Shown here: one piece after another, positions 24,960-36,513 of the stretch | Numbering within the stretch: position 1 is the stretch's first letter | Layout: each line of letters starts with the position of its first letter | Source: Epiperipatus broadwayi | Lineage: Eukaryota; Onychophora; Udeonychophora; Euonychophora; Peripatidae | NCBI GenBank assembly: GCA_028023455.1 | Contig: JAQFVV010006723.1 | Location: forward strand, 250,001 to 314,000 | Direction: 5' to 3' | Length of the DNA: 64,000 bases | Made by a program: the position numbers and the translations under genes | The notes under the pieces: generated by a model | What the model was told of the DNA's origin: nothing | Database searches by the model: none | The model's input: only the letters and a program-made list of their open reading frames with translations

Positions 24960-25397
24960 TTGTTTATTGTTTAAGGCTCAAACAAGATCTTTAGCAACAA
25001 GGGAATATACACGTAAATGGAAAAATATGGGTGATTTAGTCTGTAAGTTGTGTAAAGAAGGCATGGAAAATATTAGGCATCTGTTACTTCAATGTAAATG
25101 TTTGGAAGCAGAAAGGGTACAAATAATGAAGTTATGGAAGGTTAAATATGAACAAAGTGATTATACAGAAAGTGAATTATTGGTTTTTGTGCTAGGTTTG
25201 GGGAAAAATAAGGGGTTTTTACATATGAAGGTCATAGAGTTGACAAAGATTATGTTGTGGAAATGGGATGGAGCAGATTATGGGGAAACTTAGGGTGGAC
25301 AATGGAAAAGAAGGTAAAGTGGTTAACAGGTTTCTCTGGGCATAGCTGCTGAGAGATTCCTGACTCCGTTTAAGGAGAAGTCACAGTACATCACATT
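24960..25397 (+). pseudogene. LINE reverse-transcriptase C-terminus, truncated tail copy A
   Basis: A 106-codon frame (from about 24976 to 25290) encodes the end of a non-LTR retrotransposon Pol. It includes SLATREYTRKWKNMGD and then a zinc-binding CKLCKEGMENIRHLLLQC (CX2CX8HX4C). It ends WKWDGADYGET and is followed by a 3' UTR with 'gagattcctgactc' and 'gtcacagt.catcaca'. Copy B carries the same sequence at 26235-26663. The copy is 5'-truncated, as is usual for LINE insertions. No poly(A) or target duplication could be defined. Confidence 0.75.
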
Positions 25398-26663
25398 CAA
25401 GGGTGGGTAAAGATATGGGAATTAAATTTAGTGAAGAAAAATCAAATATAATGTTGGTGAATACTGGGGAAAGAGAAGACACAGATTTCTTATTGGGGGA
25501 TATAAAGCTAAATGTGGTGAATAGATATAGTTATTTGGGAATCATTTTGAGTAATCAGAAAAATTGCTTGGATAAATGGGAGAAAAAATTGATAAATGAA
25601 GCAAAGAAAAGAAAGGGATTGATAAAAAAATTAACAGTGTTTTCATATAATAAATATGATGTAGCTAGAATTTTATGGAAGGGAGTGGCAGTAGCCAGGC
25701 TAACATATGGCAATGGTGCATTATGTTGTTAGTAAAGGGGTATAAGATTACTTAGAAAAATTACAAAGGGAAGTAGGAAGACATGCATTAGATGCAGAAG
25801 TGCAGACAGCAAAGGAGGCAATTCAAGGAGAAATAGGATGGTCAAGTTTTTATATGAAAGATGCAAAAAGCAAAATGAAAATGTTCGGTAGATTGCAATT
25901 TATGGATAATAAAAGAATAGCCAAAATAGTATTTAATTGGGTTACAAGTAAAGGGCAGGCAACAAGATGGGTGAGAAAGGTAATGTGGAATGCAGAAGAT
26001 TTGGATAAAGAATTTATGTTGGTATACTTGTACAAAAGTTGGGATGATTGTGTTAGGAGAATTGTTGAGTGTTATAGTGGTAAGGAGTGGGATAGAAGAA
26101 TAGATGTATTAATAAAGAATAGGGAGTTGGAGAGATGGAGAAGTAGCATGGAGAGTAAAACAAGTTTAAATAGAAGTAAATGGAACATTGGGTGCGAGTT
26201 AATTTATGATAATAGTAAGAAAAGTAGTTTATTGTTTAAGACTCGAAAGGGATCTTTAGCGACAAGGGAATATACACGTAAATGGAAAAATATAGGTGAT
26301 TTAATGTGCAAGTTGTGCAAGGAAGGTATAGAAAATATTAGGCATCTGTTACTTCAATGTAAATGCTTGGAAACAGAAAGGATACACATAATGAAGTTAT
26401 GGAAGAATAAATATGACCAAAGTGATTATACAGAAAGTGAGTTATTGGTTTTTATGCTGGGTTTGGGAAAAGATAAGGGGGATTTAGATATGAAGGCCAT
26501 GGAGTTGACAAAGATTATGTTGTGGAAATGGGATGGAGCAGATTATGGGAAAACTTAGGGTTGAGAATGGAAAGTGAAGGTAAAGTGGCTAACAGGTTTT
26601 TCTGGGCATAGTTGCTGAGAGATTCCTGACTCTGTATAAAGAGAAGTCACAGTGCATCACATC
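25398..26663 (+). pseudogene. LINE reverse-transcriptase C-terminal half, copy B
   Basis: This begins in the post-catalytic part of a LINE reverse transcriptase (GIKFSEEKSNIMLV, then YSYLGIILSN) and runs through a basic thumb-like region to the CX2CX8HX4C finger (CKLCKEGIENIRHLLLQC) and the same WKWDGADYG end as copy A. A frameshift plus one stop near 25715-25752 breaks it (GALCC versus VSKGVxDYLEKLQREVG). The rest is a clean 252-codon frame, so decay is mild. The palm with the catalytic Asp pair is missing. It lies head-to-tail behind copy A, joined directly to A's 3' end. Confidence 0.78.
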
Positions 26664-27153
26664 ATATTTCTGGTCAAGTTATTTGTTTCGGTTTCATTTC
26701 AACAAGTGTTCACATCACAAGAACAATACAATATTGTATTTTATTGTTTTACTTGACTAAGATTAGTATTCATTTGAATAAATATTATGAAAAATGTTAT
26801 TTTTTATATATAAAAATGCTTGTATACTTTTTTTCTTACTTTTTTATTCAAAATTTATTATTCCATTAGTTATTATAAAAATTTATTTTTTATTTAAAAC
26901 TTATTGTCATTTATTTATTACCAAGTAAAAACATATTCCTATTTTTTAAACTTAACAGGTAATTTATAATTGATTTATTGATATTTTTTAAATATTAAAA
27001 AATAAAACATACGGGGATATTAAAAAATAGAATATATGGGAGTAAATATGCTTCATATAATTAAACAAAAAACATGGCTGCCACTTGGTCTCTCTGCTAA
27101 CTAATAAGTACTGTTATTTTATTTATATTTTAGGATAAAAATACTTTTTATTC

Positions 27154-28990
27154 ATGGATAAATGGTTAAACTTTAGTACCAAAGGTAATGATGCAGACGG
27201 CAATGCTACAAAGTCTCTTCAAGTAGGATCTCATAATCAGAAAGAGACATCTAAGATGCGAAAAAGAAAATATTATGAGACATTTCTTCAATTTGGCTCT
27301 ACTTTCAACAACTGTGATGGTAATGAACAACCTCTTTGTTTAATTTGTAATAATGTTTTGTTTATGGAGAGTATGAAATCATCAAAATTAAAAAGGCATT
27401 TTGAATCCAAGCATCCTTCATATGTCAATAAACCAAAAGAATATTTCGAACGATTGTTAAAAATTTCAAATAAAGAAAAACAATATTTTGAGAAATTTAT
27501 AACTGTTAATGAAAAATATTTACTCGCATCATATGAAGTTTCATATCTGATTGCTAAAAATAAAAAGCCATACCCCATTGGAGAAGATCTTATATTACCT
27601 GCTGCTATTAAAATGGTAGAAATATTTCATGGAAGTAAATATGATGATGAAATTGGGAAAATTCCTTTGTCAAATGACACTGTCACTAATAGAATTTCTG
27701 AAATTAGTAATGACCAATTTGAGCAACTTATTCCTAGACTTAAAAGAAAGCCCAATATTTACAATTCAGTTGGATGAAACAACTGATATTTCAAAAATAG
27801 CTCAATTATTAATATATGTCAGATACATTTATAAAGAAAACATTGAGAAAGAATTGTTATTTTGTCATTCTTTTGAAAGAAAATACAAGAGGGGAAGATA
27901 TATATAATAAAGTAGACAAATTTTTTAAAACGGAAAGTTTAGAATGGAAAAAATGCTTTGGAGTATGCACATATGGTGCAAAAGCAATGACTGGTAGAAA
28001 TAGTTTTAAATCATTTGTTAAAGCTTCTTATGCTAATCATGTAATTTTTACACACTTCCTGATCCATTGAGAGGCCCTTGCAGCAAAAAAATTAGCAACA
28101 GAATTGAACGATGTGCTTCAGGATGCTGTCAAAATTATAAACTTTATTAAAAGCCATGCCCTTAACAGGTGTTTATTTTCAAATCTTTGTAAAGACATGG
28201 ACTTTGAATACAAAAATTTATTATTACATGCAGAAGTAAGATCGATGTCAAGAAGGTGAAGTTTAAGAATATTATTGTTATTAAAAGAAGAAATTATTGC
28301 ATTTTTAACCAAACAAAAATCTGATCTTGCTGCTCTTTTTCAAAATGACTTATGGGTATCAAAGCTGTGCTATTTGTCTGATATTTTTGAGAAACTAAAT
28401 GATCTTAACTTGTCTCTTCAAGAAAAAAATAACAATATTTTTACTTTGAATGATAAAATTGAATGTTTTATTGAAAAGATCAACATTTGGAATAGGGTGG
28501 AAAATGATTCATTCAAAATGTTTCCGACTATCGACAATTTTATAATTGAAAAAAAAAAAAAAATTGTAAAACTTTAATTGCAAAAATTATTATGGATCAC
28601 TTAAAAACCCTAGAAACACAGTTTTGCAAATATACTTTATATCGAATTTAGATTTTAAAAAGTTATCTTGGATTCAAAGCCCATTTTATATATAAAGCCC
28701 AAGAGGAATTTGCTGAGCTATCGAGTGACTCAAACTTAAAACTTAACTTTCCACAAAAATCCTTGACTGAATTCCGGATCGGAGCTAGGACTGAATTTCC
28801 CACGATTTCTGAAATGGCATTAAATGTTCTGCCATTCAGCAACACATAATTATGTGAAATGACTTTTCAGCTTTAATGTATATTAAATCCAAATATCATT
28901 CAACGCTGAAAAAGTTGAAGATGCTTTATGTCCAGCAGAATCAAATTTGTTATGCAGCAAAAAACAATCACATCCGTCTCATTAAAACGT
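27154..28990 (+). pseudogene. ZBED5-like hAT transposase, lightly broken
   Basis: ATG at 27154 opens a 207-codon frame. It starts MDKWLNFS and holds a BED zinc finger (PLCLICNNVL then KLKRHFESKH; C..C..H..H). It shifts near 27745 into IQLDETTDISKIAQLLIYVR, and shifts again near 27875 into NTRGEDIYNKVDKFF. The third frame runs on past a CGA-to-TGA-like stop at 28068-28070 to FIKSHALNRCLFSNLCKDMD, the 'VR.MSR' block and a helical region. After 28577, in shifted pieces, EEFAELSSDSNLKL and IGARTEFPTISEMAL lead to LCEMTFSALMYIKSKY, the conserved C-terminal dimerisation block of ZBED5-like proteins. Roughly five lesions were seen. The gene belongs to the surrounding TIR-bounded element. Confidence 0.82.
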
Positions 28991-29196
28991 GATTTTCTTT
29001 CATTAATTTTTGTATACTTATAACAAATCCTAAAACTACTTATTTTCATATGTATATTGTTTACCAAAGAAATAAATTATTTATGGGACTATTTATTTCT
29101 ATATCTATTTTATATTTAATATCTGGGGTCGCAAAAAAATCTCGATGATAAAAAGGGGTCATGAATGAAAAAAGCTTAAGAAGTACTGTTATAGAA

Positions 29197-30730
29197 TATT
29201 GGTGGACAAATATGATACTATTGAAGATTTTCACCTGCTGAATAGAGTTTGAATTAGAGGCTTGGGTTTAAAATTACCTCAATTATATATTTTTTTCTTT
29301 TGGTTCACATTTTGAGAAATCCATTTTTCTTAATTAGTTATGTTTTAGATGTTGACACTTTGCAAGTAACAAAAAATATAATCAAATGATTAATTATAGG
29401 AGATTTGATACTTGCGTACCAGAAATGACTGTATGAGAATCAATCCAGAAATCTTTAACTCTTAAATATCATTTTACCAATATACTAAAACATCCAAGGC
29501 ATTTATAGATGCCTTTACATGTAGATATGTATTGGCTTCTGAAAATAACTCAAAAACTTTAACAAATAGATATCAGGAGTTAATATTCTTCATTGAAAAA
29601 ATACATTTTATTTATACAATCATGATTATTTTTACAATTTCTATACTCAAAATCAGATATTGAATTTTAAATGAAGGGTTTGTATCAGTATTTTTGAATA
29701 TGTGATCATTCTCATTAAATATGTTGTTTACTTTATCTAAAATAATGAATTTCTTTTGTTCAAGACAGGTTCAATGTGCTCGGTTTTTGATTCAGACCTG
29801 TTTTTGAAAGTCTAATAAACAGACATGATTAGTCTATAATATACATATTATTCCAATTTATAATAAAACATCAGTCAGCGTAAATAACTGCAAAAAAGTT
29901 AATCTTTAATTTACATAGCAATTGGAAAATTATTTATGAAAGCTATTCAAAAAAGTTTACAAGGTTTGTTCTCAGAAGTAATATCATAAATTTGATGAGA
30001 TATAATCAACTAGATTGAAATTGTCTTTATTTTGATTATATTGTGAAATGATTTAGTTTTTTAAGGTTTACAATGTTCAAATAAAATAAAATAAAACAGA
30101 AAATATTAGTGAAAAAAAGAACCAAAATGAAATGGAAGGATTTTCATCATCACTGGGTTAGCATGAAGTCTATAAATCTAACAAATAATGGATCATTCTG
30201 GAAAATCATTCAATGACTGTTAAAAAACAAACATCAACTTGATAGTTTATAATAAAAATAAATGTTATATAGTAAGAGTATTTATTTAATTGCAATATGA
30301 GAATGTATATCAAAAGCTAGAGAAACTGATAAAGATAATTAGACAAAGCTATGTATGAGAGTTAATCATCCGTATATGGGCATTATTTGACCTATTCTTA
30401 ATATAATTTATTCTAACATCTCAACATTTAAAGCTTCATTTATTAACTGTAATAACAATTTAACATCATTAAGATGCATAAGTAGGTCTCAATTTGTTCA
30501 TTATATACTATACTGGATTTTTTTTTTGCCATTTGTTGTACTAAGTGACTAGTTTAGAAGAAAAAGTAATTTCTCATGAGCAAAAGATTTTTCAATTAAT
30601 TTGTGATTAAGGAAATAAAAATTTTCTAATACAGTTAATTGGATAATAATATGGGTTTCCATTCCAATATACAGATGCTGAAATATCACTTGATCAACAT
30701 ATATAATTAATTAAAAATATTTGTTTTCAC
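29197..30730. other. AT-rich intron sequence
   Basis: Read in six frames, no coding block, TIR pair or family repeat could be supported. Confidence 0.4.
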
Positions 30731-30732
30731 AG

Positions 30733-31372
30733 AGGCAATACTCTCCACTCAGTGCAAGCCAGAGTAATCAATGGATGCAGGAAGGTTTGTGCATAAAATC
30801 CCTACTCATCCAATATCCCCTGACTAGTTTCTAGCTTCTGGATTTCATTAGTGAGGAGCCTTGGATCTGAGACCACTGCACCTAGAAATTACATTTTAAT
30901 GCAACCCTTCCGCAGCCACCTTTTACCTTATTAGCTAACAATAAAGTTTTGAGCCCAAATTGAAAACACAAAAATGTTTTCAATTCAAGCTCATTGGCTT
31001 GTATAGTCACATAGATCTGAATTCAGTACAGCATCCATATTTTTTGGTTCTTTAATAACAACAGTCACCATAATCCTATTGGGCAGTATTGGTATTAAAC
31101 CACTAAACATCACATAATCACCATTCTTCATGCTTACACAAACTGTTTTCACAGAGGCAAAACTCTGCATAGATTAGCTAGAAACTAGTTTGAGGATAGT
31201 GAATAAGTAGGTATTAGATAGTGATTTTATGCACAAACCTTTCTGCATTCAATGATTACTTTGGCTTGCACTGAGTAGCACTACTGTATGGAGAGTTTTG
31301 CCTTTGTGAAAACAGCTTGTGTAAGCATAAAGAATGATGATAATGTGATGTTAAATAGTTTAAAAACATTTG
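30733..31372. repeat. Foldback repeat family, copy at 31 kb
   Basis: From 30733 it carries 'gcaatactctccactcagtg', then the 'aatcaatggatgcaggaagg', 'tttgtgcataaaatccc' and 'gaggagccttggatctgag' units in the forward sense. The 'ggttctttaataac' block follows, then inverted units ending 'tatggagagttttgcct' (about 31287-31303). The left and right halves face each other. Part of the middle unit is deleted relative to the 6.5-kb copy. Confidence 0.8.
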
Positions 31373-31828
31373 TGCTGCTTTATCTTTCATATTTAATAAA
31401 TAATAGTGATGATCTCTTTGACAGCAGAGAGAATCTAAAGATTAGTAAATTAAAATCTTTCAGGCAAGATTTGTTGAAATCTTTCAGGAATTCATTCTTT
31501 GCTTTCTAAGATGTTTAAAATAAAGATTTCTAATTGCTCTGTGACATAAAATGTTACTCTCCAGTGGAGGTATTTGGATGAAAACTTGACTGTCATTTTC
31601 AACATAGTTTTTTTTATTGTATCATAAATTTCTCTTTACACATCAATATTCAAGATAGTAGGTCCTCTCTATTTTTTTTTTTTAATTTTATTAACATTTT
31701 GGTATTTACCATAATTCTGTTTATTTCTAAAGATGTATATAAGTATATAATGAATTTTTAAATATTACAATGTAACTAAATTCTACAAGAAAAGCTGGAG
31801 TATTAAAAATGCTATGTATTTTTCTTAC

Positions 31829-31910
31829 CTGTTTTACATCATCAATTGATCTGAAGTTTTTAACAATATTTGTAAGTAAATCAGTCAATAAATTATTTGA
31901 CTTCATAAAT
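31829..31910 (-). CDS. M1-family aminopeptidase, internal exon (82 nt)
   Basis: The minus-strand acceptor is ATATTTTAG and the donor is CAG|GTAAG. The first base completes a Lys codon begun in exon 55077-55214, then 27 codons follow. They read FMKSNNLLTDLLTNIVK, then NFRSIDDVKQ. This corresponds to the M1 C-terminal helix with a 'L..L...V...F.T..EL.Q' pattern. It ends in phase 0, exactly the phase needed by exon 17200-17382. At 27 codons it is too short to be noticed as an ORF. The support is the phase-consistent splice chain and the smooth match to the family when joined. Confidence 0.82.
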
Positions 31911-33620
31911 CTAAAATATGAATATATTACATATTAAAATATGTATATATACAAGTACAATATAAAATTGTATTTTCATTGCTTTTATTTATTATTATTT
32001 TACATTAAATGTATATATTAATATTAGTAAACTTATTAACAATAATATTAAAATGCAAATAAGTTTATACAATTTTTTTTGGGAGTGAGTAGGGTGGAAA
32101 TGAAAAGAAAAAAACCCAATATATTATCTGAAGATTACCATATATATATATATATCATAATTTTTATTAAATTTAAAAATATAAAATATTATCATCCAAT
32201 GCTAAATGCTTACTTAAGAAGAAACCATTTAACATCCAAAGAAAATGAATAACAAAAATATATATTCTATAGATAATTAATTTTACAAAATTCTAACACT
32301 CATATGTTTTCAATATACTATATAAAACTGCAGTATCACAAAAATGAAACAATAAATAAAATTTATTATAAATTTAATATCAGAATGCATAAAAAGAAAT
32401 ACTATTCTGGAAAATTCAAAATTTAATATTATTTATGCCTTTAAATAATCAAAATCAGAAACAGAATTTAATAACATAAAGGTATTCAAAAGAAGAATTC
32501 TACATGTCATAGAATGTGTTGTGTATTCAAAATGCAAGCACTCCGAACAATAACTGCACAGTCTTATCATATTTATTATTTTATTGAAATAATACATAAT
32601 TTAGAAATTATAAGTATAATAAACAAACATGATCAAAAGAAAGATGTTACCATCTTCATAATTCAATATTGTAATAATTATTATTGATATTTATGATTAA
32701 AGTTATATATCATTGTTATACTAGTAGTCATCATTAGTTTTGAATTATGTTAGATTTAATAGTGTGTGTATAAAAAACTCAAGGGAAAAATTTGTGATTT
32801 TAATTCCCAAAAAAAGTTCTATAAATATAAATGTTTAATACATAAGATAAAAGGAATTCTATATACAATGTATATAGTTTGAATAAAAATATAGTTTAAT
32901 AAATTATATTACAAAAAAAATATGTCAACCCATGATTTTTCTTATTTAAAATAATTATCTGCCTGTTTTCATATTATTAAATTCCAATGCATAGAAAAGT
33001 TTATAAAAGAGAGAGATTTAATGAATTTCTACATTTCAATATTTGATTATTAACTTGAAAGATGTTTCCAAATCTAAAATAATAAAATATTTAAATTTAG
33101 AAACAAGCTGAGGGAGAGAAAAAGGATTTCTTTTATTTACTTACTGAATTCTATACTCTATAGAGTTTACTATAGTGATAATGTGAGAAAATTGATAATT
33201 ACAGAGTTCAATTCCATCTCTTTGAGAGCTGAAATGTCAATGATCTTCTAAATGAACAAATAACTGGATTATTATTGAATTATATATAATAATATATAAA
33301 TTATCATGAAAATAAAAATAAATCCTATATTCTTAAATTTTTCATAAATTTTTTTTTTTTCAGTTTTTAAGAAAAGGAAAGATATTGTTCAGTTTTAAAA
33401 ATAATTCAGAAAATGAGTAATATACTGATGAATGAAAATGTACATTCAAAGGAAAATAAGATGCTTAATATCAAAACAAAACATATATAAAAGTAAAGAG
33501 ATGTGAAATTGCATGCGGAAATGTCAGATGGTAATACTTCAAAACCTTGTAATGACTTAAATATTAAAAGAAAAAATAAATAAAAACTAGTTACTTCAAT
33601 TACTTTGAATGTTAGATCAT

Positions 33621-33805
33621 AATATAATATTAACTCATCTATGCACTTTATTACTGTTTCACAATGCTTTAATTACCACCCTCTTTTGAAGATATAAATG
33701 AAAGTTCTGAAGAAGAATGCTGGGGCAATCAAAACTGTCAAAGAGGATGGTAATTAAAGCATTGTGAATGAGTAGTAAAGTGCATAGATGAGTTAATATT
33801 ATATT
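33621..33805. mobile_element. Palindromic MITE-like element, 185 bp
   Basis: Inverted repeats of about 67 bp, starting AATATAATATTAACTCATCT, lie at 33621-33688 and 33739-33805. They hold matching 'caatgctttaattaccaccc' and its inverse, with a few mismatches. The 50 bp between is non-coding. A partial extra copy of the end ('gatgagttaatgttagatcat') follows at about 33834-33853. No transposase is encoded. Confidence 0.72.
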
Positions 33806-33853
33806 ATATACATTTAGCAATGCAATAAGAAAGATGAGTTAATGTTAGATCAT

Positions 33854-34633
33854 TATATGCTAATGTATATTCTTTTGATTATTTTCATTATTTTATTAAA
33901 ATAAAAAAGTGACTTCAATAATATAGATTGTGATCTTTTCAATTCTATAATGATTAAATTAATCATTTTTATATATAGGCGGATGTTATTAATTTTAAAT
34001 TATATAATAGTGAAGTTAATATTCAGGTGCTTTTTAATTTTAAAATAGACTACTTTTTAAGAAAGTATATTACATCATTACTCTACATTTATAAACAAGA
34101 GCTATTCTATATTTTTTTGCAATTTATTGTAAACTTATGTAAAGAATGATACTGCAAATACTCAAGTTTATTACAGAATGCAAGAGAGCTATTTAATGCA
34201 TAATATGAAAACTAAAGAATCAAGTGATTTACTATTCTGTTCGATATTCACACTTATGCTTTCGTCACTTTATTATTAAATATTATTCATTTAAAATGAA
34301 GTTTTGAGTATAATTTCTTTATTAAATTTGACCATTCTTTGAAGATGATATAGATAGGTACTTGAGTTAATTTTTCTTCCTAACTCCTCATTGAGGTGAG
34401 CCATAAGCTCAAAACCAATTGGTCTGGGGATGAAGACTCTGATCAGATTTTGAATTCTTTCTCTTTTGGCACTTATAAATTAAAGCTTAATTGGAGCTAT
34501 TGGTAAGCTCCCCTTAGCAAAATTTTAATCCAAGCTTAAAAGCAAGTTACACATTTTGTATCTTGTTTTATTAATTAGTATATATAATTGTATCAATTTG
34601 TTTCTAAATTAAAATACTAACTATCATTATACT
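33854..34633. other. AT-rich intron sequence up to the Gypsy insertion
   Basis: No gene is seen. The last 60 bp (about 34590-34633) match a second copy at about 50320-50370 ('tttctaaattaaa' and 'tactaactatca.tatact'). The Gypsy element therefore landed inside an older dispersed repeat. Confidence 0.5.
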
Positions 34634-36198
34634 TGTAAACAGTCGGGTTTAAACCCTGTTTACAATGTAGAAAAACGCACACATGCGTTATGTATTTTTG
34701 TTAATTAGTTTCATATAGTTGGGTCTTATTCCGTTTTAGTATTTATTTTTTTTGTTAGTGGAAGAAAATGTTTAAAATCTTATTAAAGTGAGAAAAGAGG
34801 GAGTGGGGGGGGATTTGCGTTTTGTTTTAGTAAAAGGGATATATGTATGTATGTGCGGTGTGGATGGACAATTTCAAAAGAAAAAAATTAATAATAATGA
34901 GAAAACGGACGTATGAATAAATTTGGTATCCAAGATGAGAGATTATTGTAAGAGAAAGGAAGAGGAAAAATATGTATTGGAGACCTTATCTGAGGAATTA
35001 AAAAAAAAAAAAGAAGACAAAAAAAAAAAAAAAAGAGGAAGGGTTGAAATGGACGGTCAGGAATGTTGTTTGCTAAAATATCCGAAGGCGCGAAAAGTTC
35101 TTTGCTTGTTAGCCTAACTGGCCATCTATACCACGTGGTGAGGAAGAAGGGGGCGGACTGTTTTTGCGAGGACAAAAGAAGAGAGAAAAAGAAGAAAAGT
35201 GACAGGGAGAGTAGAGACGTGGTTGTTTTTTTTTTTTTGTTGTGTCGTTTTGGAAGGGAATCGCCATTTTTAGTTTTTGTTTTTTTTTGAAGAAAAACAA
35301 AAAAAAAAGGGAATAGCTAAGGCTACGGCCGAATATGCGTACAGTGGGGTAAAAGCTTAAGCGTGCTGGGTTTTCTGTGCCTTACCCCGAAGAGACCATG
35401 CGGCAATAACCGGAGAACATCTACCGGAGATCTATTAACTTTTCACAAAGGAACTGACCCGACTCGGAATGGACTGTAGCGTGATAAATCGCCTCGTGTG
35501 TCTACTTCAAATTTCATATGCTTCCATCTTGTTTTGATATCCCCGGGGATCACATCGGACAAAATTGCAGGTAACGTGAACTTAAATTATTTATTTTCCA
35601 AATATTACCACGTTTTCTCCAGAAATTTTCAAGGATAATGAACAAAGGCAAGAAAGTTAATTTTTAAGAGAAGGCCGGTCAAATCCAGCTGATTAGAGTT
35701 TGTCTGTACATACGTTCGTTTTCTTATTCCGTTGTAAATCCACACAGTATATATGTATGTTTTCTTAGTTTTATGTAAAAACAATGAGAGGGGGGGGAGA
35801 ATATTATAATAAAAAGATGTATTATTTTAAAGCTTATATTACATGTATATTTTTTTTTTATTATTTAACTTATGAAAGATAGTCCACGAATTTAGACAAT
35901 TGGTTCGGATTTTCTTGTTGAGAGTTGCAGGGAATCCCCCGTACATTTTCTACGGTTTATTAACCACCCGCCCTGAGTACTGAGCTAGAGGTGTGGCCCT
36001 ATCACAATCGTATTCTGATCTTCCAGCATAATACTTATGTAAAAAGTAAGTTTGGCGCTTGGAGTCTAAAATAAAAAAAAAAAAAAAACTGACGTCCATA
36101 AATATGCTGCGAGAAAGATACGAGTTTTCTTATCAATGTTCTAATTAGACAAAGAGAAAATATAGATAAGTATAGGGGTAACGAGTACACCCGCTACA
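34634..36198 (+). repeat. Gypsy 5' LTR (1,565 bp)
   Basis: It begins TGTAAACAGTCGGGTTTAAA and ends CCCGCTACA. The first 31 bases form a near-palindrome (TGTAAACAG ... CTGTTTACA around GTTTAAAC). It contains A-runs, T-runs and a purine-rich part near 34970-35040. Small open frames on both strands (for example 34923-35117 and 34888-35175) recur in the 3' LTR simply because the DNA repeats. At 1.56 kb it is long compared with a 4.1-kb internal region. A promoter for the element must lie here, but no core element can be named with confidence. Confidence 0.92.
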
Positions 36199-36199
36199 A

Positions 36200-36216
36200 T
36201 GGCGTCCCAACTAAGG
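36200..36216 (+). promoter_or_regulatory. Probable tRNA primer-binding site
   Basis: TGGCGTCCCAACTAAGG starts one base after the LTR end. The opening TGG pairs with the CCA end of a tRNA, and the position is the usual one for minus-strand priming. The matching host tRNA cannot be named from this window. Confidence 0.7.
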
Positions 36217-36513
36217 CTTTTGAAGAACGGAATGTAGGGGGACCCGAGTAGAAAGAGTAAAGATTCGATAAGGAAAAGGAGGGGGAGTAGGATGGAAACA
36301 TTAGAGAGACGTAAAGTTTGTTTCGGTTAAAATGGGTTTAGTGAAAGACAGAAAATAGTTTCCGAGTGTTTGATAAAGAAATTAGATTCGTAGCATGGCG
36401 CTTTGGGGGAGGAAAGGAAAACCTACCACGTTGTGATTTTGGTATTATTTTATTTATATATATATAATCGAGATACGTAGAATATAAAAGATAGAGTGTA
36501 TAGAATAGGGAAG

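Larger units (their letters stand above)
24181..29196 (+). mobile_element. hAT transposon of the Buster/ZBED5 type, 5.0 kb, with nested insertions
   Basis: The left end CAGTTTCTTAAACTGTGGGT (from 24189) is answered by an inverted right end closing ...CTTAAGAAGTACTG (29188). Both ends carry the 'gggtc(a/g)c' block just inside. The flanking octamers are TTCTACAA (24181-24188) and TTATAGAA (29189-29196). Each is one base from TTCTAGAA, which fits the nTCTAGAn target preference known for Buster-group hATs. Inside lie a 494-bp hAT MITE, two LINE tails and the transposase relic. Without the insertions the element would be about 2.7 kb. Confidence 0.75.
17383..31828 (-). other. Aminopeptidase intron, about 14.4 kb, packed with hAT relics
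   Basis: The donor is GTAAG (31824-31828) and the acceptor is TTTTAG ending at 17383, both on the minus strand. The intron carries a palindromic MITE, a KIAA1586-like hAT on the minus strand, a GTF2IRD2-like hAT on the plus strand, the 5-kb Buster-type hAT with its nested insertions, and a foldback repeat. The parts between are AT-rich and without features I can support. Confidence 0.8.

Noticed and set aside
34888-35300. Small open frames on both strands, repeated at 40624-40982
   Set aside because: They lie in the two LTRs and recur only because the DNA is duplicated. They run through A/T and purine tracts and match no family.
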